NCBI RefSeq assembly: GCF_050947335.1
Contig: NW_027473317.1
Coordinates: 4,402,001 to 4,466,000 of the forward strand
Source: Megachile rotundata
Lineage: Eukaryota > Arthropoda > Insecta > Hymenoptera > Megachilidae
Direction of reading: 5' to 3'
Length of the DNA: 64,000 bases
Within the stretch, counting starts at the first letter, position 1; the number at the start of each line of letters is the position of its first letter. Shown piece after piece: positions 28,191 to 42,400 of this stretch. The notes beneath the pieces were generated by a model, which saw only the letters and a program-made list of their open reading frames with translations, was not told where the DNA came from and did not search any database. Position numbers and translations under genes: made by a program.

Positions 28191-29955
28191 ATGATTGTGA
28201 TTGTATGATTGTGATTGTATGATTGTGATTGTATGATTGTGATTGTATGATTGTGATTGTATGATTGTGATCGTATGATTATGATCGTATGATTGCGATT
28301 GTATGATTGTGATTGTATGATTGTGATTGTATGATTGTGATCGTATGATTGTGGTCGTATGATTGTGATTGTATAATGGTTGTTGTATGATTGCGATTGT
28401 ATGATTGTGATTGTATGATTGTGATTGTATGATTGTGATTGTATGGTTGTGATCGTATGATTGCGATTCTTTGATTGCGATTGTATGATTGTGATTGTAT
28501 GATTGTGATTGTATGATTGTGATTGTATGATCGTGATTGTATGATCGTGATTGTGAGATTGTGATTGTATGATTGTGATTGTATGATAGTGATTGTACGA
28601 TTGTGATTGTATGATTGTTATTGCATGATTGTGACTGTATGATTGTGATCGTATGATTGTGATCGTATGATTGTGATCGTATAATTGCGATTCTATGATT
28701 GTGACTGTATGATTGTGATTGTATGATTGTCATTGTATGATTGTGATTGTATGATTGTGATTGTATGATTGTGACTGTATGATTGTGATTGTTTGATTGT
28801 GATTGTATGATTGTGATTGTGTGATTGTGATTGTATGATTCTGATCGTATGATTGTGATTGTAAGATTGTGATTGTGTGATTGCGATTGTATGATTGTGA
28901 CTGTATGATTGTGATTGTATGATTGTCATTGTATGATTGTGATTGTATGATTATGATTGTATGATTGTGATTCTTTGATTGTGATTGTATGATTATGATT
29001 GTATGATTGTGATTGTATGATTGTGATTGTGTGATTGTGATTGTATGATTCTGATCGTATGATTGTGATTCTTTGATTGCGATTGTATGATTGTGATTGT
29101 ATGATTGTGATTGTATGATTGTGATTGTATGACTGTGATTGTATGATTGGCATCGTATGATTGTGATTGTGTGATTGCGATTGTATGATTGCGATTGTAT
29201 GATTGTGATTGTATGATTGTCGTTGTATGATTGTGATTGTATGATTATGATTGTATGATTGTCATTGTGTGATTGTGATTGTGTGATTGTGGTTGTATGA
29301 TTGTGATTGTATGATTGTGATTGTATGATTGTGATTGTATGATTATGATCGTATGATTGTGATTGTATGATTGTGATTGTATGATTGTGATTGCATGATT
29401 GTGATTGCATGATTGTGATTGTATGATTGTGATTGTATGATTGTGATTGTATGATTGTTTCTGTATGATTGTGATTGTATGATTGCGATTGTATGATTGC
29501 GATTGTATGATTCTGATTGTATGATTGTGATTGTATGATTGTGATTGTATGATTGTGATTGTATGATTGTGATTGTATGATTGCGATTGTATGATTGTGA
29601 TTGTATGATTGTGATCGTATGATTGTGATCGTATGATTGTGATTGTATGATTCTGATTGTATGATTGTGATTGTGTGATTGTGATTGTATGATCGTGATT
29701 GTGAGATTGTGATTGTATGATTGTGGTTGTATGATTGTGATTGTATGATTGTGATTGCATGATTGTGATTGTATGATTGTGTTTGCATGATTGTGATTGT
29801 ATGATTGTGATTGCGTGATTGTGATTGTATGATTGTGATTGTATGATTGTGATTGTATGATTGTGATTGTATGATTGCGATTGTATGATTGTGGTTGTAT
29901 GATTGTGATTGTATGATTGTGATCGTATGATTGCGATTCTTTGATTGTTTCTGTA
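28111..29955. repeat. 1.85-kb tandem block, copy A
   Basis: It starts at a GTGGTTG unit followed by three GTGATCG units. Marks pair with copy B at 1,848 bp (132 monomers), for example GGCATCG at 29149 and 30997. Near the right end the offset rises to 1,890 (GTTTGCATG at 29781 and 31671) and then 1,904 (ATTCTTTG near 29937 and 31841). Copy B therefore gained three monomers and then one more. Confidence 0.8.
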
Positions 29956-31860
29956 TGATTGTGGTTGTATGATTGTGATCGTATGATTGTGATCGTATGA
30001 TTGTGATCGTATGATTGTGATTGTATGATTGTGATTGTATGATTGTGATTGTATGATTGTGATTGTATGATTGTGATTGTATGATTGTGATTGTATGATT
30101 GTGATTGTATGATTGTGATCGTATGATTGTGATCGTATGATTGCGATTGTATGATTGTGATTGTATGATTGTGATTGTATGATTGTGATCGTATGATTGT
30201 GGTCGTATGATTGTGATTGTATAATGGTGATTGTATGATTGCGATTGTATGATTGTGATTGTATGATTGTGATTGTATGATTGTGATTGTATGGTTGTGA
30301 TCGTATGATTGCGATTCTTTGATTGCGATTGTATGATTGTGATTGTATGATTGTGATTGTATGATTGTGATTGTATGATCGTGATTGTATGATCGTGATT
30401 GTGAGATTGTGATTGTATGATTGTGATTGTATGATAGTGATTGTACGATTGTGATTGTATGATTGTTATTGCATGATTGTGACTGTATGATTGTGATCGT
30501 ATGATTGTGATCGTATGATTGTGATCGTATAATTGCGATTCTATGATTGTGACTGTATGATTGTGATTGTATGATTGTCATTGTATGATTGTGATTGTAT
30601 GATTGTGATTGTATGATTGTGACTGTATGATTGTGATTGTTTGATTGTGATTGTATGATTGTGATTGTGTGATTGTGATTGTATGATTCTGATCGTATGA
30701 TTGTGATTGTAAGATTGTGATTGTGTGATTGCGATTGTATGATTGTGACTGTATGATTGTGATTGTATGATTGTCATTGTATGATTGTGATTGTATGATT
30801 ATGATTGTATGATTGTGATTCTTTGATTGTGATTGTATGATTATGATTGTATGATTGTGATTGTATGATTGTGATTGTGTGATTGTGATTGTATGATTCT
30901 GATCGTATGATTGTGATTCTTTGATTGCGATTGTATGATTGTGATTGTATGATTGTGATTGTATGATTGTGATTGTATGACTGTGATTGTATGATTGGCA
31001 TCGTATGATTGTGATTGTGTGATTGCGATTGTATGATTGCGATTGTATGATTGTGATTGTATGATTGTCGTTGTATGATTGTGATTGTATGATTATGATT
31101 GTATGATTGTCATTGTATGATTGTGATTGTGTGATTGTGGTTGTATGGTTGTGATTGTATGATTGTGATTGTATGATTGTGATTGTATGATTATGATCGT
31201 ATGATTGTGATTGTATGATTGTGATTGTATGATTGTGATTGTATGATTGTGATTGCATGATTGTGATTGCATGATTGTGATTGTATGATTGTGATTGTAT
31301 GATTGTGATTGTATGATTGTTTCTGTATGATTGTGATTGTATGATTGCGATTGTATGATTGCGATTGTATGATTCTGATTGTATGATTGTGATTGTATGA
31401 TTGTGATTGTATGATTGTGATTGTATGATTGTGATTGTATGTTTGCGATTGTATGATTGTGATTGTATGATTGTGATCGTATGATTGTGATCGTATGATT
31501 GTGATTGTATGATTCTGATTGTATGATTGTGATTGTATGATTGTGATTGTATGATCGTGATTATATGATCGTGATTGTATGATCGTGATTGTGAGATTGT
31601 GATTGTATGATTGTGGTTGTATGATTGTGATTGTATGATTGTGATTGCATGATTGTGATTGTATGATTGTGTTTGCATGATTGTGATTGTATGATTGTGA
31701 TTGCGTGATTGTGATTGTATGATTGTGATTGTATGATTGTGATTGTATGATTGTGATTGTATGATTGTGATTGTATGATTGCGATTGTATGATTGTGATT
31801 GTATGATTGTGATTGTATGATTGTGATCGTATGATTGCGATTCTTTGATTGTTTCTGTAT
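29956..31860. repeat. 1.9-kb tandem block, copy B
   Basis: The junction with copy A lies just after a GTTTCT unit at about 29950, where the sequence passes straight into GTGGTTG and the GTGATCG triplet that start copy A. Differences from copy A include TATGATTATGATCG (28.28 kb) versus TATGATTGTGATCG here, and an added TATGATCGTGATTATATG group at 31553. Confidence 0.8.
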
Positions 31861-33456
31861 GATTGTGATTGTATGATTGTGATTGTATGATTTTGATTGT
31901 ATGATTGCGATTGTATGATTGTGATTGTGTGATTGTGATTGTGAGATTGTGATTGTATGATTTTGATTGTATGATCGTGATTCTATGATCGTGATTGTGA
32001 GATTTTGATTGTATGATTGTGATTCTTTGATTGCGATTGTATGATTGTGATTGTATGATTGTGATTGTATGATTGTGATTGTATGATTGTGATTACATGA
32101 TTGTGATTGTATGAATGCGATTGTATGATTGTGACTGTATGATTGTGATTGTATGATTTTCATTGTATGATTGTGATTGTATGATTATGATTGTATGATT
32201 GTGATTGTATGATTGTGATTGTGTGATTGTGATTGTATGATTCTGATCGTATGATTGTGATTGTAAGATTGTGATTGTGTGATTGCGATTGTATGATTGT
32301 GACTGTATGATTGTGATTGTATGATTGTCATTGTATGATTGTGATTGTATGATTATGATTGTATGATTGTGCTTGTATGATTGTGATTGTGTGATTGTGA
32401 TTGTATGATTGTGATTGTATGATTGTGATTGTAAGATTGTGATTGTGTGATTGCGATTGTATGATTGTGACTGTATGACTGTGACTGTATGATTGTCATT
32501 GTATGATTGTGATTGTATGATTGTGATTGTATGGTTGTGATTGTATGATTGTGATTGTATGATTGTGATTGTATGATTGTGATTGTATGATAGTAATTGT
32601 ATGATTGTGATTGTATGATTGTCATTGTATGATTGTGATTGTATGACTGTGATTGTATGATTGTGATTGTATGATTGTGATTGTATGATTGTGATTGTAT
32701 GATTGTGATTGTATGATTGTGATCGTATGATTGTGATTGTATGATTGTGATTGTGTGATTGTGATTGTGAGATTGTGATTGTATGATTTTGATTGTATGA
32801 TCGTGATTCTATGATCGTCATTGTGAGATTTTGATTGTGTGATTGTGATTGTATGATTGTGATTGTATGATTGTGATTGTATGAATGTGATTGTATGATT
32901 GTGATTGTATGATTGTGATTGTGTGATTGTGATTGTATGATTCTGATCGTATGATTGTGATTCTTTGATTGCGATTGTATGATTTTGATTGTATGATTGT
33001 GATTGTATGATTGTGATTGTATGACTGTGATTGTATGATTGGCATCGTATGATCGTGATTGTGTGATTGCGATTGTATGATTGTGACTGTATGATTGTGA
33101 TTGTATGATTGTCATTGTATGATTGTGATTGTATGATTATGATTGTATGATTGTCATTGTATGATTGTGATTGTGTGATTGTCATTGTATGATTGTGATT
33201 GTATGATTGTGATTGTATGATTATGATCGTATGATTGTGATTGTATGATTGTGATTGTATGATTGTGATTGTATGATTGTGATTGCATGATTGTGTTTGT
33301 ATGATTGTGATTGTATGATTGTGATTGTATGATTGTGATTGTATGATTGCGATTGTATGATTGTGATTGTATGATTGTGATCGTATGATTGTGATCGTAT
33401 GATTGTGATTGTATGATTCTGATTGTATGATTGTGATTGTATGATTGTGATTGTAT

Positions 33457-35060
33457 GATCGTGATTATATGATCGTGATTGTATGATCGTGATTATGAGA
33501 TTGTGATTGTATGATTGTGGTTGTATGATTGTGATTGTATGATTGTGATTGTATGATTGTGATTGTATGATTGTGTTTGCATGATTGTGATTGTATGATT
33601 GTGATTGCGTGATTGCGATTGTATGATTGTGATTGTATGATTGTGATTGTATGATTGTGATTGTATGATTGTGATTGTATGATTGCGATTGTATGATTGT
33701 GATTGTATGATTGTGATTGTATGATTGTGATTGTATGATTGTGATTGTATGATTGTGATTGCATGATTGTGATTGCATGATTGTGATTGTATGATTGTGA
33801 TTGTATGATTGTGATTGTATGATTGTTTCTGTATGATTGTGATTGTATGATTGCGATTGTATGATTGCGATTGTATGATTCTGATTGTATGATTGTGATT
33901 GTATGATTGTGATTGTATGATTGTGATTGTATGATTGTGATTGTATGATTGCGATTGTATGATTGTGATAGTATGATTGTGATCGTATGATTGTGATCGT
34001 ATGATTGTGATTGTATGATTCTGATTGTATGATTGTGATTGTATGATTGTGATTGTATGATCGTGATTATATGATCGTGATTGTATGATCGTGATTGTGA
34101 GATTGTGATTGTATGATTGTGATTGTATGATTGTGATTGTATGATTGTGATTGCATGATTGTGATTGTATGATTGTGTTTGCATGATTGTGATTGTATGA
34201 TTGTGATTGCGTGATTGTGATTGTATGATTGTGATTGTATGATTGTGATTGTATGATTGTGATTGTATGATTGCGATTGTATGATTGTGATTGTATGATT
34301 GTGATTGTATGATTGTGATCGTATGATTGCGATTCTTTGATTGTTTCTGTATGATTGTGATTGTATGATTGTGATTGTATGATTTTGATTGTATGATTGC
34401 GATTGTATGATTGTGATTGTATGATTGTGATTGTATGATTGTGATTGTATGATTGTGATTGTATGATTGTGATTGCATGATTGTGATTGCATGATTGTGA
34501 TTGAATGATTGTGATTGTATGATTGTGATTGTATGATTGTTTCTGTATGATTGTGATTGTATGATTGCGATTGTATGATTGCGATTGTATGATTCTGATT
34601 GTATGATTGTGATTGTATGATTGTGATTGTATGATTGTGATTGTATGATTGTGATTGTATGATTGCGATTGTATGATTGTGATTGTATGATTCTGATCGT
34701 ATGATTGTGATCGTATGATTGTGATTGTATGATTCTGATTGTATGATTGTGGTTGTATGATTGTGATTGTATGATCGTGATTATATGATCGTGATTGTAT
34801 GATCGTGATTGTGAGATTGTGATTGTATGATTGTGGTTGTATGATTGTGATTGTATGATTGTGATTGCATGATTGTGATTGTATGATTGTGTTTGCATGA
34901 TTGTGATTGTATGATTGTGATTGCGTGATTGTGATTGTATGATTGTGATTGTATGATTGTGATTGTATGATTGTGATTGTATGATTGCGATTGTATGATT
35001 GTGATTGTATGATTGTGATTGTATGATTGTGATCGTATGATTGCGATTCTTTGATTGTTT
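33457..35060. repeat. Local triplication of a 0.6-0.7 kb sub-block
   Basis: Within one central unit the TATGATCGTGATTATATG group occurs three times, at 33457, 34059 and 34773 (spacings 602 and 714 bp, 43 and 51 monomers). Each is followed by GAGATTG and the GTTTGCATG/GCGTG pair. Each gap between copies contains a GTTTCT unit and paired GCGATTG units. This explains part of the double-length GGCA interval around it. Confidence 0.75.
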
Positions 35061-35624
35061 CTGTATGATTGTGATTGTATGATTGTGATTGTATGATTTT
35101 GATTGTATGATTGCGATTGTATGATTGTGATTGTGTGATTGTGATTGTGAGATTGTGATTGTATGATTTTGATTGTATGATCGTGATTCTATGATCGTGA
35201 TTGTGAGATTTTGATTGTATGATTGTGATCGTATGATTGTGATTGTATGATTGTGATTGTATGATTGTGATTGTATGATTGTGATTGTATGATTGTGATT
35301 GTATGATTGTGATTGTATGATAGTAATTGTATGATTGTGATTGTATGATTGTCATTGTATGATTGTGATTGTATGACTGTGATTGTATGATTGTGATTGT
35401 ATGATTGTGATTGTATGATTGTGATTGTATGATTGTGATTGTATGATTGTGATCGTATGATTGTGATTCTTTGATTGCGATTGTATGATTGTGATTGTAT
35501 GATTGTGATTGTATGATTGTGATTGTATGATTGTGATTATATGATTGTGATTGTATGAATGCGATTGTATGATTGTGACTGTATGATTGTGATTGTATGA
35601 TTTTCATTGTATGATTGTGATTGT

Positions 35625-37530
35625 ATGATTATGATTGTATGATTGTGATTGTATGATTGTGATTGTGTGATTGTGATTGTATGATTCTGATCGTATGATT
35701 GTGATTGTAAGATTGTGATTGTGTGATTGCGATTGTATGATTGTGACTGTATGATTGTGATTGTATGATTGTCATTGTATGATTGTGATTGTATGATTGT
35801 GATTGTATGATTATGATTGTATGATTGTGCTTGTATGATTGTGATTGTGTGATTGTGATTGTATGATTGTGATTGTATGATTGTGATTGTAAGATTGTGA
35901 TTGTGTGATTGCGATTGTATGATTGTGACTGTATGACTGTGACTGTATGATTGTCATTGTATGATTGTGATTGTATGATTGTGATTGTATGGTTGTGATT
36001 GTATGATTGTGATTGTATGATTGTGATTGTATGATTGTGATTGTATGATTTTGATTGTGTGATTGTGATTGTATGATTGTGATTGTATGATTGTGATTGT
36101 ATGATTGTGATTGTATGATTGTGATTGTATGATTGTGATTGTATGATAGTAATTGTATGATTGTGATTGTATGATTGTCATTGTATGATTGTGATTGTAT
36201 GACTGTGATTGTATGATTGTGATTGTATGATTGTGATTGTATGATTGTGATTGTATGATTGTGATTGTATGATTGTGATCGTATGATTGTGATTGTATGA
36301 TTGTGATTGTGTGATTATGATTGTGAGATTGTGATTGTATGATTTTGATTGTATGATCGTGATTCTATGATCGTGATTGTGAGATTTTGATTGTGTGATT
36401 GTGATTGTATGATTGTGATTGTATGATTGTGATTGTATGATTGTGATTGTATGATTGTGATTGTATGATTGTAATTGTGTGATTGTGATTGTATGATTCT
36501 GATCGTATGATTGTGATTCTTTGATTGCGATTGTATGATTTTGATTGTATGATTGTGATTGTATGATTGTGATTGTATGACTGTGATTGTATGATTGGCA
36601 TCGTATGATTGTGATTGTGTGATTGCGATTGTATGATTGTGACTGTATGATTGTGATTGTATGATTGTCATTGTATGATTGTGATTGTATGATTATGATT
36701 GTATGATTGTCATTGTATGATTGTGATTGTGTGATTGTGATTGTATGATTGTGATTGTATGATTGTGATTGTATGATTATGATCGTATGATTGTGATTGT
36801 ATGATTGTGATTGTATGATTGTGATTGTATGATTGTGATTGCATGATTGTGATTGTATGATTGTGATTGTATGATTGTGATTGTATGATTGTGATTGTAT
36901 GATTGCGATTGTATGATTGTGATTGTATGATTGTGATCGTATGATTGTGATCGTATGATTGTGATTGTATGATTCTGATTGTATGATTGTGATTGTATGA
37001 TTGTGATTGTATGATCGTGATTATATGATCGTGATTGTATGATCGTGATTGTGAGATTGTGATTGTATGATTGTGGTTGTATGATTGTGATTGTATGATT
37101 GTGATTGTATGATTGTGATTGTATGATTGTGTTTGCATGATTGTGATTGTATGATTGTGATTGCGTGATTGTGATTGTATGATTGTGATTGTATGATTGT
37201 GATTGTATGATTGTGATTGTATGATTGCGATTGTATGATTGTGATTGTATGATTGTGATTGTATGATTGTGATCGTATGATTGCGATTCTTTGATTGTTT
37301 CTGTATGATTGTGATTGTATGATTGTGATTGTATGATTTTGATTGTATGATTGCGATTGTGTGATTGTGATTGTGTGATTGTGATTGTGAGATTGTGATT
37401 GTATGATTTTGATTGTATGATCGTGATTCTATGATCGTGATTGTGAGATTTTGATTGTATGATTGTGATCGTATGATTGTGATTGTATGATTGTGATTGT
37501 ATGATTGTGATTGTATGATTGTGATTGTAT
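35625..37530. repeat. 1.9-kb tandem block, copy A
   Basis: Pairs with copy B: ATTATG at 35628 and 37532, GTGCTTG at 35829 and 37733, and GATTTTG at 36047 and 37951 (all 1,904). Also GATAGTAATTG at 36145 and 38063, GGCA at 36597 and 38515, and TATGATCGTGATTATATG at 37013 and 38931 (all 1,918). The single step in offset is one canonical monomer gained in copy B near 38.0 kb. Confidence 0.85.
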
Positions 37531-39440
37531 GATTATGATTGTATGATTGTGATTGTATGATTGTGATTGTGTGATTGTGATTGTATGATTCTGATCGTAT
37601 GATTGTGATTGTAAGATTGTGATTGTGTGATTGCGATTGTATGATTGTGACTGTATGATTGTGATTGTATGATTGTCATTGTATGATTGTGATTGTATGA
37701 TTGTGATTGTATGATTATGATTGTATGATTGTGCTTGTATGATTGTGATTGTGTGATTGTGATTGTATGATTGTGATTGTATGATTGTGATTGTAAGATT
37801 GTGATTGTGTGATTGCGATTGTATGATTGTGACTGTATGACTGTGACTGTATGATTGTCATTGTATGATTGTGATTGTATGATTGTGATTGTATGGTTGT
37901 GATTGTATGATTGTGATTGTATGATTGTGATTGTATGATTGTGATTGTATGATTTTGATTGTGTGATTGTGATTGTATGATTGTGATTGTATGATTGTGA
38001 TTGTATGATTGTGATTGTATGATTGTGATTGTATGATTGTGATTGTATGATTGTGATTGTATGATAGTAATTGTATGATTGTGATTGTATGATTGTCATT
38101 GTATGATTGTGATTGTATGACTGTGATTGTATGATTGTGATTGTATGATTGTGATTGTATGATTGTGATTGTATGATTGTGATTGTATGATTGTGATCGT
38201 ATGATTGTGATTGTATGATTGTGATTGTGTGATTATGATTGTGAGATTGTGATTGTATGATTTTGATTGTATGATCGTGATTCTATGATCGTGATTGTGA
38301 GATTTTGATTGTGTGATTGTGATTGTATGATTGTGATTGTATGATTGTGATTGTATGATTGTGATTGTATGATTGTGATTGTATGATTGTAATTGTGTGA
38401 TTGTGATTGTATGATTCTGATCGTATGATTGTGATTCTTTGATTGCGATTGTATGATTTTGATTGTATGATTGTGATTGTATGATTGTGATTGTATGACT
38501 GTGATTGTATGATTGGCATCGTATGATTGTGATTGTGTGATTGCGATTGTATGATTGTGACTGTATGATTGTGATTGTATGATTGTCATTGTATGATTGT
38601 GATTGTATGATTATGATTGTATGATTGTCATTGTATGATTGTGATTGTGTGATTGTGATTGTATGATTGTGATTGTATGATTGTGATTGTATGATTATGA
38701 TCGTATGATTGTGATTGTATGATTGTGATTGTATGATTGTGATTGTATGATTGTGATTGCATGATTGTGATTGTATGATTGTGATTGTATGATTGTGATT
38801 GTATGATTGTGATTGTATGATTGCGATTGTATGATTGTGATTGTATGATTGTGATCGTATGATTGTGATCGTATGATTGTGATTGTATGATTCTGATTGT
38901 ATGATTGTGATTGTATGATTGTGATTGTATGATCGTGATTATATGATCGTGATTGTATGATCGTGATTGTGAGATTGTGATTGTATGATTGTGGTTGTAT
39001 GATTGTGATTGTATGATTGTGATTGTATGATTGTGATTGTATGATTGTGTTTGCATGATTGTGATTGTATGATTGTGATTGCGTGATTGTGATTGTATGA
39101 TTGTGATTGTATGATTGTGATTGTATGATTGTGATTGTATGATTGCGATTGTATGATTGTGATTGTATGATTGTGATTGTATGATTGTGATCGTATGATT
39201 GCGATTCTTTGATTGTTTCTGTATGATTGTGATTGTATGATTGTGATTGTATGATTTTGATTGTATGATTGCGATTGTGTGATTGTGATTGTGTGATTGT
39301 GATTGTGAGATTGTGATTGTATGATTTTGATTGTATGATCGTGATTCTATGATCGTGATTGTGAGATTTTGATTGTATGATTGTGATCGTATGATTGTGA
39401 TTGTATGATTGTGATTGTATGATTGTGATTGTATGATTGT
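37531..39440. repeat. 1.9-kb tandem block, copy B
   Basis: This is a near-exact partner of copy A. The junction lies in canonical units just before the ATTATG unit at 37532. After this copy the sequence returns to a block like 35.2-35.6 kb: TTTTCATTG recurs at 35601 and 39801, 4,200 bp apart, and that mark is absent at the copy A/B junction. Confidence 0.85.
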
Positions 39441-42400
39441 GATTGTATGATTGTGATTGTATGATTGTGATTGTATGATAGTAATTGTATGATTGTGATT
39501 GTATGATTGTCATTGTATGATTGTGATTGTATGACTGTGATTGTATGATTGTGATTGTATGATTGTGATTGTATGATTGTGATTGTATGATTGTGATTGT
39601 ATGATTGTGATTGTATGATTGTGATCGTATGATTGTGATTCTTTGATTGCGATTGTATGATTGTGATTGTATGATTGTGATTGTATGATTGTGATTGTAT
39701 GATTGTGATTGTATGATTGTGATTGTATGATTGTGATTATATGATTGTGATTGTATGAATGCGATTGTATGATTGTGACTGTATGATTGTGATTGTATGA
39801 TTTTCATTGTATGATTGTGATTGTATGATTATGATTGTATGATTGTGATTGTATGATTGTGATTGTATGATTGTGATTGTGTGATTGTGATTGTATGATT
39901 CTGATCGTATGATTGTGATTGTAAGATTGTGATTGTGTGATTGCGATTGTATGATTGTGACTGTATGATTGTGATTGTATGATTGTCATTGTATGATTGT
40001 GATTGTATGATTATGATTGTATGATTGTGCTTGTATGATTGTGATTGTGTGATTGTGATTGTATGATTGTGATTGTATGATTGTGATTGTAAGATTGTGA
40101 TTGTGTGATTGCGATTGTATGATTGTGACTGTATGACTGTGACTGTATGATCGTGATTCTATGATCGTGATTGTGAGATTTTGATTGTGTGATTGTGATT
40201 GTATGATTGTGATTGTATGATTGTGATTGTATGATTGTGATTGTATGATTGTGATTGTATGATTGTGATTGTGTGATTGTGATTGTATGATTCTGATCGT
40301 ATGATTGTGATTCTTTGATTGCGATTGTATGATTTTGATTGTATGATTGTGATTGTATGATTGTGATTGTATGACTGTGATTGTATGATTGGCATCGTAT
40401 GATTGTGATTGTGTGATTGCGATTGTATGATTGTGACTGTATGATTGTGATTGTATGATTGTCATTGTATGATTGTGATTGTATGATTATGATTGTATGA
40501 TTGTCATTGTATGATTGTGATTGTGTGATTGTGATTGTATGATTGTGATTGTATGATTGTGATTGTATGATTATGATCGTATGATTGTGATTGTATGATT
40601 GTGATTGTATGATTGTGATTGTATGATTGTGATTGTATGATTGTGATTGTATGATTGTGATTGCATGATTGTGATTGCATGATTGTGATTGCATGATTGT
40701 GATTGTATGATTGTGATTGTATGATTGTTTCTGTATGATTGTGATTGTATGATTGCGATTGTATGATTGCGATTGTATGATTGTGATTGTATGATCGTGA
40801 TTATATGATCGTGATTGTATGATCGTGATTGTGAGATTGTGATTGTATGATTGTGGTTGTATGATTGTGATTGTATGATTGTGATTGTATGATTGTGTTT
40901 GCATGATTGTGATTGTATGATTGTGATTGCGTGATTGTGATTGTATGATTGTGATTGTATGATTGCGATTGTATGATTGTGATTGTATGATAGTAATTGT
41001 ATGATTGTCATTGTATGATTGTGATCGTATGATTGTGATCGTATGATTGTGATCGTATGATTGTGATCGTATGATTGTGATCGTATGATTGTGATCGTAT
41101 GATTGTGATCGTATGATTGTGATTGTATGATTGTGATTGTATGATTGTGATTGTATGATTGTGATTGTATGATTGTGATTGTATGATTGTGATCGTATGA
41201 TTGTGATCGTATGATTGTGATCGTATGATTGTGATTCCTTGATTGCGATTGTATGATTGTGATTGTATGATTGTGATTGTATGATTGTGATTGTATGATT
41301 GTGATTGTATGATTGTGATTGTATGATTGTGATTGTATGATTGTGATTGTATGATTGTGATTGTATGATTGTGATTGTATGATTGCGATTGTATGATTGT
41401 GATTGTATGATTGTGATTGTATGATTGTGATCGTATGATTGTGGTCGTATGATTGGGATTGTATAATGGTGATTGTATGATTGCGATTGTATGATTGTGA
41501 TTGTATGATTGTGATCGTATGATTGTGATCGTATGATTGTGATCGTATAATTGGGATTGTATGATTGTGACTGTATGATTGTGATTGTATGATTGTCATT
41601 GTATGATTGTGATTGTATGATTGTGATTGTATGATTGTGATTGTATGATTGTCATTGTATGATTGTGATTGTGTGATTGTGATTGTATGATTGTGATTGT
41701 ATGATTGTGATTGTATGATTATGATCGTATGATTGTGATTGTATGATTGTGATTGTATGATTGTGATTGTATGATTGTGATTGCATGATTGTGATTGCAT
41801 GATTGCGATTGTATGATTGTGATTGTATGATTGTGATTGTATGATTGTTTCTGTATGATTGTGATTGTATGATTGCGATTGTATGATTCTGATTGTATGA
41901 TTGTGATTGTATGATTGTGATTGTGTGATTGTGATTGTGTGATTGTGATAGTATAATTGTGATTGTATGATTGTGATTGTATGATTGTGATTGTATGATT
42001 GCGATTGTATGATTCTGATTGTATGATTGTGATTGTATGATCGTGATTGTATGATCGTGATTGTATGATCGTGATTGTGAGATAGTGATTGTATGATTGT
42101 GGTTGTATGATTGTGATTGTATGATTGTGATTGTATGATTGTGATTGTATGATTGCGATTGTATGATTGTGATTGTATGATTGTAATTGTATGATTGTGA
42201 TTGTATGATTGTCATTGTATGATTGTGATTGTATGACTGTGATTGTATGATTGTGATTGTATGATTGTGATTGTATGATTGTGATTGTATGATTGTGATT
42301 GTATGATTGTGATCGTATGATTGTGATTCTTTGATTGCGATTGTGTGATTGTGATTGTATGATTGTGATTCTTTGATTGCGATTGTATGATTTTGATTGT

